Part shown: one piece after another, positions 46,625 through 59,200 of the stretch | Layout of the letters: each line of letters starts with the position of its first letter | Position numbering within the stretch: position 1 is the first letter of the stretch | DNA from: Isoetes taiwanensis | Taxonomy: Eukaryota > Streptophyta > Lycopodiopsida > Isoetales > Isoetaceae | Reading direction: 5' to 3' | DNA length: 64,000 nucleotides | NCBI GenBank assembly: GCA_021234155.1 | Contig: JAJEKV010000038.1 | Location: 9,638,092-9,702,091 of the forward strand | Translations under genes and position numbers: made by a program | Notes under the pieces: generated by a model | The model's database searches: none | What the model was told of the DNA's origin: nothing | What the model saw: the letters and a program-made list of their open reading frames with translations, nothing else

Positions 46625-48370
46625 ATGGATGAGCGTCCCCTGCCGTTTGGCCTGTAGAGCGGCGTTGATCTTCCTGGACGCATCGGTAGCATCGTAGAAT
46701 GGTACGCCAACTCGCATTGTCTTTATCCGCTAGGTCTGTGGTGTGTGCTTGTTTACCGTATTTGTTTTGTTGCAAGGAATACCATGGCATTTGGTGCCTC
46801 GTAAGAAGGGTGACGTCGGTTGAAAGCGCTCGGGCCCCTACCATTGCCCAGAGGTGGATTTGCACTGCACCTGGGTGTACTCACTTCGTCGACAAGATAC
46901 GCCGTGACTCTGGATTTCCGGGTTTGACGCGTGATGGAGCTTAGGGCCACCATCAGAGCCACCACGGAGATCTATAGTGGCCCACTGACAGACATTCCGG
47001 GCCACGGTCCACGACACCGCTCGCGAATTGCGCATGAGTGGTGTCCGGCGCGAGAGGGCAGCTCGGCGTCGGTGAAGATCCCCGCCAAAGCCGCGACGAA
47101 TCTTCGGAGGCACGCCGCATTAAGAGAAGCGAGGAAACAAGGCGCTACAACAATGCGCCTACAGCATGTCCTAACCTCTGAGGCGGCCCTGGAGGCTTTT
47201 CCAGAGGGACCGGACGCCATGTTGCATGAGGCCAGCACATAGCACAGGCGGGAGCATGAGAGGATGCAACCCTTTCATGAAGGTTGCATCGAGTCGAGCT
47301 AGCCATTGTGGGTCCGCCTAAGATCGATCGCGCACATGCTCTTTCTCAATGACCGGGCCATCAGACAGAGGATGGGTGGCCATTTGCCCACGAAAGGTGA
47401 GCCGCTAGCCGAGCTCCTCAGATACTGGGAGTCTCACCCGTGTTATGGTGCTGGTCCATCTTCGCCACTAGTTTAAGGGTCTGCCCACACTCTGGGAACC
47501 GATCCGCCCTTCGCCGGAGGAGAGTGCATTGCGTGCCACAGGGGACGAAGTTCCGGGGGAGGGGGAGGGGAGGGATGGGGCATGTCGATTCGGGGCTCCA
47601 CTCATGGGACATGTCCGCCGGGCCGGGCCGATCTCTATATGGCCACCCCCTCCTTCCATACGCTATACGCAGTGATTGGCTGACCGCCCTGGGGGCCGCC
47701 GTGTCTTTTTGATGACATAGTGAGGACCGCGAATGGCGGGCAATGCATGGCATATACCTTGACCTCACCATTTCCCACCGATCGTAATGTCGAGGGAGTC
47801 GAGGCATGGATGAGTGTCAGAGCACGCGGTTTCTTCATGTACCACCTTGGAGAGTTTGACGGGCATACCATCCGGAGCTACGGTGTGTGTACCCATTGAG
47901 GATGGTCCGGCCCCACGAAGGTCAGCCACAGTTCCCCGAGCACTTCACGAGATCCGACCCTAGGTGCCTTCTTATCCTTCTTCCGGGAGGAGGTTAGGGT
48001 CTTCACCCACTTTTACGGCTAGCGCCCAGAGCCACCTTGCCGTGGTCGCGGCGAGGCGTTGGATAATGGCCACTTGGATCTCGAGGAGGGCCGGGCCAGC
48101 ATGTGTACAACTCATACGACCTCATCGAGGCTTGCACACCGATGGACGATGGGAGGAGGGACACATTCGAAAATCGATGAGGTGCGTGTTGGGTTTAGTT
48201 TGTATGCATCGTCTTCGGTTTACTTTGTATGCATAAATCGCCCATAGCTAACCACCTGGGCGCCCCTCGTGCAGCGCCTATGCGGCATTCTTTGGGAGAA
48301 GCGAGGCGTCGTGAGCTGCGATGATGGACCCCGTGTCTATCCGCACTCACGTTCGATGTAGCATAGGGGC
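46625..48370. other. GC-rich island of unknown origin
   Basis: About 1.7 kb with clearly higher GC content and CpG density than its flanks, and abrupt borders. Open frames up to 129 codons occur in several frames on both strands, but none carries a domain I know. No terminal repeats were found. It resembles a heavily mutated coding region, perhaps an old captured or transferred gene. Confidence 0.4.
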
Positions 48371-49966
48371 TATGTCTTATGTAGGCCATGCCTCCAAGTG
48401 ATTTACTCACTACTTTTTTTATGTATCTTTTTTAAATGAAATATAAAAAATTCCAAAAAAAGAAAAAAAACTAGCAAAAGGCACACCAGAAGGCTTTAGC
48501 AAGGTAAGATTTGTTTGATTTTTATTTAGGTTTAATGTTATTAAACTGCCATTGAATTTTAAGACTGTCGCTAGGCATGCCAGGGGTTGTGGTCGAGCAA
48601 GGTCAAGCTAAAAACTGTCAAAGGGCCAAACAAGGTACCCAAGTTTTTCGCATCTGGACATGTATGGTATATAATAGACGGATATGCTTTTTCCATTTAG
48701 AAGATGGAAAAGTCATATTCCAGGCTGAGTTTCCATTTAGAATTCTATAGAAAAATATAAACTACCAGTACGGCGGGCTTGGGGGATGGGTTTTGGGTTG
48801 GATTGGTTGCGTAGCCGGGTTAGACTGCTTGAGGAATGAGTTGAGTTGGATTGGTTGCATAGTTGGGTTAAAAAACCAAATGATACAAATGGAGCGTGCC
48901 ACAAAGTCTAGTTTGTTCTGGAAGAGAGTGAGGCCTAGCAAGATAACATATTTGTTGACACAAGATGACAATGAATATGGTTTTTCACATGAAACATAAA
49001 GCTAGGATGGCGAACGCATAAGCAAATGCATCAATTTTGAGAAACTATTCTTTCTTTACTTCAGATTAATGTTCTGTGACTATTTTATTCCAATTTAAAA
49101 TAATTTGTTTACAAGTCCAGCAATAGCGTTGAAGCATCTTCCATATGAAATTCAAGAAATTTTTCAATTTTCTTCGCCCTAGGATGCGAAAATTTTAGGA
49201 TCAATGGACATTATTCATTTAGGCTGACGTGGCATGATACATGGATGATTTATACCATGTTGGAGCAAGAAGTTCTATCTCTGACTCATGAGACTTTGTT
49301 ACAGACTAGTCTTCAGCAAGCTCTATATATAAGGTAATACCAGTTAGAAATTCAAGGGAAGAAAAAAAGCAACTGCATAATGAAACAATCAAGGGCTTTA
49401 CTAGTTTTATGCTTGTCTAAGACAAACTGATAGCATCTTAAAACTGGGACATGAGCGTTTTCCCTTCAGAAACACAAGCTACAACATCAAAGGTGAAACA
49501 AGACCAAGGCCTAATGATCTTGTTCATAGCGCAACAATTGATGACTACAAAGACAAAATATTAAATTTATTCATAGTCGATGCACATGAATTACAAATTT
49601 AGAATATCAGACGGCTATATGAAGATGTAGACTTTGAAATTATGTTAGCAATTATTGTTTCCAAACAACAGGATAATATACATAAAACCCTAGCTCCAGA
49701 AGTTTTTTTTTTTTTGCGAAAATGTATGCCCTATTAGTCTATTGTCCAATTGGTAATCCTAGAGCCAACCACAAATGTAGCAGCCAATGTAAAACATCCA
49801 GGAGATTTCAAGGGCCATTGATCTGCAAAAAAACATTACAGCTGTTACAACCTCTCTAAGCCTAAGTTCGCATGTAAATTCACTTTCATGAGGTAACAGT
49901 ATATGTTTGATGATATGCAGCTGTCAGAGTCTCAACATAGTTTCTCTGTTGAAAAGCACTACACAG
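48371..49966. other. AT-rich spacer with a small direct repeat
   Basis: The phrase gttggattggttgc(g/a)tag occurs at about 48799 and 48847. Otherwise no gene or element is visible. Confidence 0.5.
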
Positions 49967-50078
49967 CAAGCCGATTATCAGATATGATTGGAAGGAAGAG
50001 GAGTATAGCAGTTGGATCTTTAATTTTATGTTTGGCGTCAACAATAATGGGTTTAGCCCCATCATATTGGTGCTTCTG
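49967..50078 (+). pseudogene. isolated exon of an MFS sugar/polyol transporter
   Basis: Preceded by CTACACAG and followed by GTAGGC, this ~112-bp segment encodes SRLSDMIGRKRSIAVGSLIL then LASTIMGLAPSYW. The G-x-x-S-D-x-x-G-R-[KR] loop between membrane helices 2 and 3 is the signature of major facilitator superfamily sugar and polyol transporters, and the following hydrophobic stretch matches helix 3. The next expected residues (VGR) are replaced by a stop or a splice donor. No other exon of such a gene was found within several kb, so this is most likely a captured or orphan exon. Confidence 0.6.
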
Positions 50079-50236
50079 GTAGGCTCTATCTAAGGTTTAT
50101 TACTTCTTGAACCAATAGCTAGCATGTTTAAAACGTTAAAGTATTAGCATGCACCTAGCATGCGGCCACTAAAAATAAAAATCCTGCAGAAGGCATAACG
50201 CACAAGAATAACCCAAAATCTCCTTCCATTAGTTAT

Positions 50237-50431
50237 ATCACTAAGTAGTATGATGCATGCAAAGAGACAGTATTATTTACATCTCTGATATGCATGAGAC
50301 CAGGTTACCAATTACCATTGTAGGATAGATAAATCACTAAGTAGTATGATGCATGCAAAGAGACAGTATTATTTACATCTCTGATATGCATGAGACCAGG
50401 TTACCAATTACCATTGTAGGATAGATAAATC
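50237..50431. repeat. perfect 96-bp tandem duplication
   Basis: The sequence from atcactaagtagtatgatg to ggatagataaatc is present twice with a period of 96 bp and no differences. Perfect identity points to a recent duplication or an assembly artefact. Confidence 0.92.
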
Positions 50432-50773
50432 TAGGATGCATACATTCGTTTCAGCATGCATGTGTAATTCATACTTGTTATGCAAAGGGATCATGGACAT
50501 ACAACTGTTTCTTCATTCTAGCTAAATTAAATTCTCAGACTTGCACCCTAGTTTGATGGAAAAGGTAGCCACATCTACCAAGGCTTCAGTGCATGTATCC
50601 GCTATCCACCTTTTAAACAATTGCTTCTAATATATGGTGTGTGCAGGGACTAAGAATAGTATAGCTTTCCATCTAAAGTTTAGATATGCACTCGCCACTA
50701 TGACTGTATAGGCAAATGGGCATATAAAACCTCTTACTAGCATTCAACCCTCTCAGACTTGCACAGTTATGCA

Positions 50774-52156
50774 AGGCAATTATCCTGTGATAGCCATGCC
50801 AATCTTGGCTGGCATAAATGATCTGGCACGAGGGTTGACAAGGAGTGCAAAATAGAAATAAATGATCCGTGGCCAAAACTGTGGCAAGAAAAACATGGAA
50901 AACTGTGTCAAGGGAAACATGGCTAGGTGAAATGTTAAAAAAGAAAAAAGAAAAACCCATGAACTTCGATTGAGGTGAATTTGATCTTGTTAGGAAAATC
51001 TTATCCTAATCTATAATGTTAGAGTGAAAAACGTATGCTACGAGGTGTGCTACATTGTGTATTATTATTCAAAGACTTCATTTTTGTGAGGATCTCTACA
51101 TTTTCAAGCTTTGCAGCAGTATTTTACTATGATGATTAGTTAATGTAATGATCAACGAGGCAGACAATTTGGATGCAAAGATAAGTTTAGAGTTTGTAAG
51201 ATGGTTGTTGATGAGAGGCAGTGAAAAATTCAGCATATACAGAGCATGGCTATGGAAACAAGGCTCTTCAGCCTTATCATGACGTGCATTTAGAAGAGCA
51301 CCCATGCAGGGACTTGCTGCAGTTAATGAACCTTGCGCAGGCAGACCATCCTATACTAGTATAGATGGATTGGAGAGAGTGATTTAATACAAGACTCAAT
51401 TTATATGCAATCAGACTTTCTGCAGACCTTCATATTTCGGCTCTCCATTTGATGGCCCCGGAAAAGATGACGCAACTTGAAGACCAAGGTAATCTAAGAG
51501 TAAAAAAAATGAACCTGGGAAATCCGAAAAGGATATTGGCAGGAAAACGGGAGTGCAAAATAGAAATAAGGGCAAATCCAAATGATCCGTGGCCAAAACT
51601 GTGGCAAGAAAAACATGGAAAACTGTGTCAAGGGAAACATGGTTAGGTGAAATGTTTTTAGCACAGAAGATTTAGAGATACAAAAGGATACATTTTAGAG
51701 GAATTAAAAGAAGATGGAAGAATGTTTGTCCTATAACAACTCGCATAGTGACCAATTAAATGAAGTGCTAGTAAAGCAAAGAAAACGTAGAACAAAATAC
51801 CTGTTGCAGGCCCACAAAGATGCTTGCTCAATCCAACAAAATGACGCCCATGGTGTCCACATCTCGTGAATCAAGATCCTCTACTGTTGCACAAAAGCAA
51901 TTTCAGAATATGAGATAATAATATCAATCCCATGCTCTAGTATCTTGTATTCTAGAATTTTGCAATAAATATGCACTGTGCAACAAAAGCACACACGCAG
52001 ATCAGAATATTCAGCCAGCTATATACGTTGTCTACTTCATTGATGAAGCAGTATACAAGAAGCAGGCTTATTTGACATGTCGAACCAATTATCCTGTGAT
52101 AGCCATGCCAACGTTGGCTGGCATAAATGATCTGGCACAAGGGCTGACAATATGGC
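50774..52156. repeat. dispersed direct repeats A (75 bp) and B (~95 bp)
   Basis: Block A (50774-50846, aattatcctgtgatagccat...) recurs at 52084-52156. Adjacent block B (50847-50938, atccgtggccaaaactgtgg...) recurs at 51551-51653 with an added 11-bp piece. At 50.8 kb the blocks are joined; downstream they are separate and in reverse order. No gene is seen in the interval. Confidence 0.82.
51351..51366 (-). mobile_element. candidate Helitron 5' terminus
   Basis: CTATACTAGTATAG is a perfect 14-bp palindrome. On the minus strand the sequence reads A then TCTATACTAGTATAGG, matching a TC start preceded by A. Many Helitrons begin TCTATACTA or similar. Orientation agrees with the 3' ends at 1101 and 27065. 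Because it is palindromic it could also be read the other way (TCCTATACTAG...). Confidence 0.35.
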
Positions 52157-52343
52157 ACATATAAGCAACAATTTCCAGGAAAATTCTAATATAGAAGCTA
52201 AGGCCTAATAACACTTGCTGGTTGAGTGTGTGCTTTGCCGTTTAAAACTGAACACTGTTCATTGTGGAAATACAAGACTAAGTCTTGGTGTAGTTGGACT
52301 AGCTGCCTTCAAGCGCATTCTATGAACAGATTCTGATATTTTC

Positions 52344-52832
52344 GAAAGAAGTTTCGTCAATCTATTTATTAAGATTGTCCACATAAGTATGGTGATGCTT
52401 TCCCCAGTGGTATTCTAATGTCTTTTTGCTCATGTATGGCTCAAGAGCATCCTGGAAATGAACAGAGTGACAGAGCTGAATAAACTACATGGAAAAAAAA
52501 GTACAGGGACACCATAATTCACGTTAATGCAACAACAACTATATAGCAATTGGCAGGATGTTTCTATGTAAGTAACACGTACAAGATGGTAAGGAGGAGG
52601 CCTAAGCTCAAGTTTAGCAACCGGAGCTGCCAGGGATTTAGACAATCATGAAAGAGCAGTCTGCGAATGTCCATTTCAATGAGAGAATAGTTTGCAACCT
52701 GTACATGTAACTGGAGTTGAAAAGAAAAACTAACCTTTGGAAGAATCTGTGCTGCCATTAATATCTCGAAAGGTGGCCTCCAGGAAAAAAAAATGTCGGG
52801 ACATATTTCACTGACTAGGAGCTCCAAATCAT
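52344..52832 (-). pseudogene. iron superoxide dismutase gene fragment
   Basis: Three minus-strand exons with GT/AG borders: 52735-52832 (in-frame MSRHFFFLEATFRDINGSTD, possibly the plastid-targeting region), 52583-52626 (APVAKLELRPPPYHL) and 52451 downward ([20 protein letters not shown] then TYVDNLNK). Joined, they match the N-terminal helical domain of plant Fe superoxide dismutase, including the metal-ligand His of the HWGKHH region. A TAG (52364-52362) replaces the Gln expected after NLNK. The C-terminal domain with the other metal ligands is absent; unrelated sequence begins at about 52340. So this is a truncated pseudogene of a plastid antioxidant enzyme. Confidence 0.78.
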
Positions 52833-53394
52833 CTGTCAATACAAATTAGGAGGCCGATCTAAGACTTTTAGTTAGCCGCGTTCTGATAAAGCTTCTTGCA
52901 CTAGCTTGCAGTTATGACCTCCAACGGAAGATAGAAAAATAGAAATAAAAAAAGCGAGGATTGCCCCACGCTGTTGGTACTGTAGATATTCGAACCTGTT
53001 GGAGGAGAAAAAGAAGGGGAAGCAAAAGAAGAAAACGGAGGGAGCCATCGCGGCACAGCAAGCACGGAACGAAAGCCCAAAAAATAGAACATGGTACTTA
53101 CGAACCTGAACAGACGTACGAGAAACAGGGCAAGAAAAATGCGAAGGATCAGAGAAGGTGCTTGGAAGAGGAAAAATACACGGGATTGATCAAGCAAGGA
53201 CCGCTTCTCTTCCCATCTCCGTGCCCATTTTTGGTGGATTTTCTAATTTCCCTGGCCTTAGATTTGCAAATCTAGAGATCTGATGGTGCAAAATAAGCCA
53301 CATAAGATTTTAATGACATGGAAATTACACGTGGATAGGCTAGAATTTGAGGAAAGGCCGTAGGCCCGGTAGGGCTGGTGTGCTAAAAAGCAAA
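52833..53394. other. possible 5' region of the superoxide dismutase relic
   Basis: A minus-strand open stretch at 52990-53197, rich in hydrophobic and Ser residues, ends at TTC|GTAAGT, a good donor. It could be the first, mostly untranslated exon of the same gene, but no homology supports it. Nothing else is visible. Confidence 0.3.
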
Positions 53395-54010
53395 AAAAAA
53401 AGAGATATCCCCCATGAAAAAAAAACCTCAAAATCCCTCTTTTCGTGGAATGGACATGATTTTAAGAAACGGGGTATTTGGCCGCTATCCCCCCTTCGTG
53501 ATTTTATAGATTAATATCCCCATATTTGATTTTCTTTATATCCCCCATTGCATTTGCAATGTTCATACCTCCTCCTCTCACAATTAATATTCATATCCCT
53601 TTCTAGCAACAATCCCCCCTTTGTGATTTTTGTAGTTTAATATCCCCCTACTTGAAAATTTCTTCATTTGTGAATGCAATACTTATACCCTATTTCTTGC
53701 AACTAATATTCATGCCCCTTTTCTCAATAATCTCCCCTCTGTGATTTTGAAGTTTAATATCCCCTTATTCCGTTCATACTCCTCTTCTCAACCATCTTTT
53801 TGTGATCTTGCAGTTTAATATCCCCTTACTAGTTAATACCTCTTTTCTTAATAATCCTCCCTTTGTGATTTTGTGGTTTAATATCCCCTTACTCAAAATC
53901 TCTTCATTTGTACCCCTTTTCCATATGCAATGTTCATACTCCTTTCATCACAACCAGTGTTCATATCTCTTTACCAACGTCCCCCCCTTTATATGATTTA
54001 TAAATTAATA
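53395..54010. repeat. CT-rich cryptic repeat, copy 3
   Basis: Starts with a lead-in (aaatccctcttttcgtggaa; cggggtatttggccgctatc, about 53430-53495) related to copy 1. It continues as repeated phrases of the type aatatccccttactcaaaat and tgtgattttgtagtttaata. Confidence 0.65.
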
Positions 54011-54659
54011 TCCTCCTATTGAAAATTATTTCAGTTGTACCTTGTTTCGATATGCAATGTGTTCCAAGTTTCCATATGCAATGTATTCCATATTGTTTAT
54101 GGCGACAATGCATACAAGCCAATTTGCAACATATTACTTGGTGCAAATAAACACAACATATAAGATATATCTATATCAAAGGTAACCAATTTATACAAAC
54201 CTAATAATTACAATTGTTCAAGTCTAGTGGCTACAAGTGTTCAAGTCTGTAACTGATAATCACATAGTTACAATTAAAATAGAATTGGCATGCAAACAGA
54301 TCAAAGCAATGTGAATCAGTATTATTAGAATGAAGAGTTTCCATTCTAAATATTTCCTTTTCCGTGATTCTTTTCCTTCAGCAAAGCTTTTTAGTGAAAC
54401 ATCCAAGGGTTAACGATGAAATAGGTATTGGCTCCTTTATGGGGTGCACTTATGATAACATGGTTAAAATGTTAGCTTCTCTTATATGACAAAGCAATCA
54501 AACTTTCAAATCTAGAAAAATCGAACCTCCCTTCCACAGGGTTGAACTCCCCCAAACCCCACCGTGCCAACCACTGACAGCGGGCATCATTTATGTTTTA
54601 TAGTCACTTCTTAATTCCTAATAGCCTTTTAGCTCTTTAATCCCCTTTCATACAAAACA
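54011..54659. other. AT-rich spacer left of LINE-B
   Basis: No gene seen. A short repeat (tccatatgcaatgt at about 54066; tatgcaatgt at 54049) is the only feature. Confidence 0.5.
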
Positions 54660-54828
54660 AACCCAAACAACCATGGCCACTTATGTAGCCCCTTGCCCAG
54701 ACCCCCATTTGGAGGGAGATATTCCGCAGCCCCAGCCCCAGCCCCAACCTGTCTGGGAGAACCAGGGGGAGGGACCGCCGCAAAAACATTCCTGACGGGA
54801 TAACAAGGGTAGAGGAGAAACTTCTTCC

Positions 54829-56275
54829 ATGAGGAAGGCGGCCCGGGCGAAGGCCCAATCTATGAGATCGACTCGGAAGATGGATGAATGCTCAAGCTCA
54901 GACGCAGATGAAGCCCTTGAAACAAATGGAGGCGGGAATTTAGAGCAACAGGACCCGGATTGCAAAGTTGGCAAAAGAGATCCAATCTTCGGCACCAACA
55001 TGCTCAAAAGACAGTGGGCAGCGGAGAGGCAATGGATCGCAGACATGGAGACCCGCATGCAGCAGTTGGAAGACAGGCTTTGCTTGACACACTTTGAGAG
55101 GCAATAGGAGAAGCCAAGTCTTGTTGACCTGCAAGCTTACATGGACTCCTTCCTCACCATCATAGAGACCACGACACAGGACAGTAGTGTGCTGCGCAGG
55201 ATATAGTGGCAACCATCTCCCGCCTCCAGTCAGAAGCCGAAGGGGCTACCACCACAATGCAAAAAGTCCGGGCCGCCTTCGAAGGAAACTAGGCAGAGCT
55301 TAGAACCCTATGGAGTAGGGCTGAGACACAGGATCAGAAGACACAGGAGCTCCGGGGAACCGTTGCTCAGCAAGGAAGGGGCCCATGCCGAGGTCCATGA
55401 ATAATTGTGGCAATGCACGAATGAGTTGGCCAGGAAGCAAAAATTTCAACAGGAGCTAGGCTCTTGACTTCAGGCGGCAGAGGCTGCAGCACAGGGCCAG
55501 ACAAGCCCACATGCCCAGCAGCCCGCAAGCGCCAACCAGGAAGACAAACAACACCTGCTCCATCTCGAACACCACACTCCCCTTGCTGTGAACAACTCAC
55601 ACACCCCAGACAACAGTCATCACCTGCTGGGACAGCTAATGTTGCCCCGAGACTCAGTTAGCAGCAAGAGCAGGTTCGGCGACGTCACAATGTGGTGGTG
55701 CGTGGACCCTCAGAGGAAGCAGGAGAGGATCTCACCGAGCGCCTCCATAGTTCAAATTGTTCGAGCAAGCCGCCTTCGGACTCAACTCACAAATCGCCCA
55801 CGCGTTGTCACCTTCACGGTTGCAGACACACGAGTGCGTGAGGCAATTTTGCGTCAGAGTAGGCAATTGAAGGGGACCACCCTGTATGTTGACCAGGATC
55901 TTACTCAAATGCAACAGGAGTCCCGCCGGCAAGAGCTGGCTCAAGTCAGGGATGTTAGCCTCGAGGGGGGTGCTGCAGGATTGATCCGAGGCAAGCTCCA
56001 CATTTTTAGGCCAGCACCTGCTGAGGTCACCGATGCAATGCGTCAAGCTGCTACATCACCCAGAGGCCATTTTGCTACCATTACAGGAGCTGCATCCTTC
56101 TGCCACTCCTACTACTGCCACCACGGCATTTGCCGCAAGCTCACCCACTATCCCCGCTGCACCTCCTGCTCTCGCTGCTCCAAATGTCCCAGCAACTGCT
56201 GCTCAGGCACCACATACTACTCCCTCTACAGCCGGCACAGATCATCGTGCATCTACATCAAATGCCAACAAATAG
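54829..56275 (+). pseudogene. LINE-B ORF1 (L1 ORF1p-like RNA-binding protein)
   Basis: The first part (54829-55107) includes a likely coiled coil (RQWIADMETRMQQLEDRL). After stops, a long frame from 55588 contains RPRVVTFTVADTRVREAILR, LKGTTLYVDQDLTQ and ESRRQ (about 55795-55930), the order and wording of the RRM and C-terminal domains of L1-type ORF1 proteins. These are single-stranded nucleic-acid-binding chaperones of the retrotransposition particle. A Thr/Ala/Pro-rich tail (about 56106-56275) ends at TAG in the adjacent frame, implying a frameshift near 56030. This ORF1 type differs from the DUF4283-like ORF1 of LINE-A. Confidence 0.66.
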
Positions 56276-59200
56276 GAACTGTGTCTCTGTATGGTATCTT
56301 GGAACTGTCGGGGCTTCCCTTGACAGAAAGGGGAGAGTCTCAACTCTATTGCACCAGATATGGATCTCATTTTCCTCATGGAAACATGGGAACATGCAAG
56401 GCATATACTGCAGACCTCCCAGGCTGTTTGCATTTCTCGGTGTTCAACGAGTGCACAGGAAAGCGAGGGCATGGGGGTAGCCTACTACTATCGTGCAACC
56501 TTGGCGCAATCACTATCGCGCACAAAATAGACAGGTACAATTGCTACTTGTGGGTGCGCATGCAGCATCACAATGGCAGCATCCTCTCAGCATGCTACTT
56601 TCTACATGCCGAGAGCAATTTCTATAACTCCCATTCGGTGGATAGATTGGAGCCCTATGTCGATCTATATGATGACATACAACAGCATAAACAATTGGGC
56701 AAGTTTAATGCATGCACAGGAGCCGAGCAGATCTCGAAATTTGAGCCCCTGGTATAGGACGTCTTGCAATTGAACCCGCAGAGGTGGCTTGGTCAAGGAT
56801 ATCAGATGACAACCATATTTCACGCTATGCTAGGCAGTTGTTGTTAGCTAGTATCTTTGACCTGGTTATTTGTAATGGGTTGGCACAATGGCCATCTTCC
56901 AGCCGCTGCACTTGTAGACAAGAGAACCAAGGGGGCGGCTCTAGTGTGATGGATTACTTGCTGGTAGAGGAACAGGATTTGCACCTGGTTATTCATTTTT
57001 GCATTGGAATAAACACTCGGGATGAGAAAGTCTGCTTAGACCACCAGCCCCTTTCCTTGCATATACATTGGCAGGCTCCCCGTGCATCGATTCCTCAACA
57101 CCCCAGGTGCCCCGGCTGCGCCTGGATTACGGCCGTGCGGAGACCTATGCACGGATGCTTGAGCATGATCTGGAGGGACTACTGTAGCTCCCCACACTTC
57201 AACAGCAATCTGCCCAGCTGATTCACCTGCTTCTGACAGTCGCTGAAAGATGCTTTGGGAGAGGCCACTCATGGATGAGCTCGGGCGCTACCAACTTCCC
57301 CCGCAACAGATGGTTCGATGATGAGTGTTGGGAGATCAAACGCAGACCCACCATCCGTCCACAGGCCATCAGTCAATACCACTCCTTCCTCAAGAACAAG
57401 AAAGCCAGATACCTCGCAGAACACCAGCAGCAGATGTTCGGTCTCCTGGATCGGCATCCCAGGACATTCTGGAGAAAGGTATTGAGCAAGCTATACAACC
57501 CACAGGGAACATCACCTCGGAGCAATGGGTACAGTACTTGCAACAGCTTTACGATCTGCTCAGGGACAAGGGCAACAACGCCTCTATAGATGGGTCTGGC
57601 TCTGGTCATCACAGAGGGGGGTGTCATCATGGGCCTATAACGCCTAGCTAATGGGAAGGCAACAGATTTAGATGGCATGCATGCAGAACTTCTAAAGTGG
57701 GTTGGGCCTCCAATGGTGCCTGTCCTCACGGCACTATTCAATAAATCATTGCAAGAAGGCTTCCCTCTGCAATGGACCTACTAGTAGAGTTGCGCCCATA
57801 TTAAGGCAGGTGACTGCACTATTATGGTCAGCTCTCTCTTTGCAAAACTATTGGGTAGCATCATTGAGGAGCAACTAATGATATGGGCAGAAGAGGCAGA
57901 GGTGCGGGCTTTGACACAAGCTGGTTTCTGCCCCGGGCATTCCATCATTGATCATACCTTCACTCTGCACATACTGATTGAGGAAAGCAGGAATCACCGG
58001 CAAAACTTGTACTGTTGTTTCGTGGATTTCACAAAAGCTTTTGACACAATGCCCTGGGACAAGTTATGGGACAGATTGCGGCAGCTAGGGACCCCTGTTG
58101 ACTTGCAGAACGCAAATACAGGCTATATGAGGCATGCTCATGACGTCTCACATCATCAGGATAACCGGTAGTTAGTAGTATTGGAGTATGTCAGGGTTGC
58201 CCCCCTCCACCACACTCTTTGGCCCATATATTGATCAGTTGGAAGACTGGCTTTCTGGGCACAGAGGTGCGGGCGCCCTTCTCATGCATCACATAATCCG
58301 GCAACTCATATATGCTGACGATGTCGACTTCCTGGCCTATACTCCCGAGGACATGCAACATCATCTGGATACTCTTGACACTTCCTGCCAATTCACTGGC
58401 ATGCGAGTTAACTTGGCCAAAACTAGGATGCTGCTAGTTTCATCATCCCGTCAGCCAAGGCTTCCCTCATCTACTTACCAAGGATAAGATGTCGAGGTGG
58501 CTCCAACCTACAAGTATTTGGGGATAGAGTTCTCTACTACCACCTACACCCACTGGGATGCTGCCATTAGGTTGCGTGTCATGGCGGGTTGGAAAGCACT
58601 ATATTCCATGCAGAGCAATAGCCACAAGGCGGAGTTGGATTCCTGGGGCCACTACACCTCTTTAGGGCCTTGGTCAAGCCAGTTCTCCTATACGAGGCAG
58701 AGGTGTGGGGTCCAATGATATTCCTCACCACCTGGAATGATCTAGAGCAGGTGCAGAAAGCCTTTTTGGCACGAGCACTTGGGGTAACGTCCAGAGTTCC
58801 ATACTAGATCCTACTCCAGGAAACAGATTTTCTACCCCTTCAATGGGCTGCATTGGAACGCCATATTATTTACTTCCAGAAGATGGTCGCTATAGGTGAT
58901 ACACATTTGCCCAACCTTGCTTTGGCCGTAGCAATGGGTCCCCAATGTCTCAAAGCCTGCTGGAAGGACAAGCAAGCTTAGTGGTTCTCACGTTGGGATG
59001 TACAGGCAAACAGATGCGTACAGGTACGGACAAAGAAGGATCACAATGCACTAAGGCTGTATCTAGATGCTAGTTTCCTTTGCAAGCTCTGGGCTACGGA
59101 TGCTCTGACACACGTTAAGTGGCACACTATCAGCAGCAAGTCAATCCTATGCTCACGAGAGGCCGACAGCAGTACTTGTGCACCCATTTGCCCATGAAGA

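Noticed and set aside
55588-56757. A 389-codon open frame as one intact protein
   Set aside because: The middle part (about 56100-56270) is a shifted reading of the Thr/Ala/Pro-rich end of ORF1, and the last part is endonuclease. It joins pieces of two LINE genes by chance after frameshifts.
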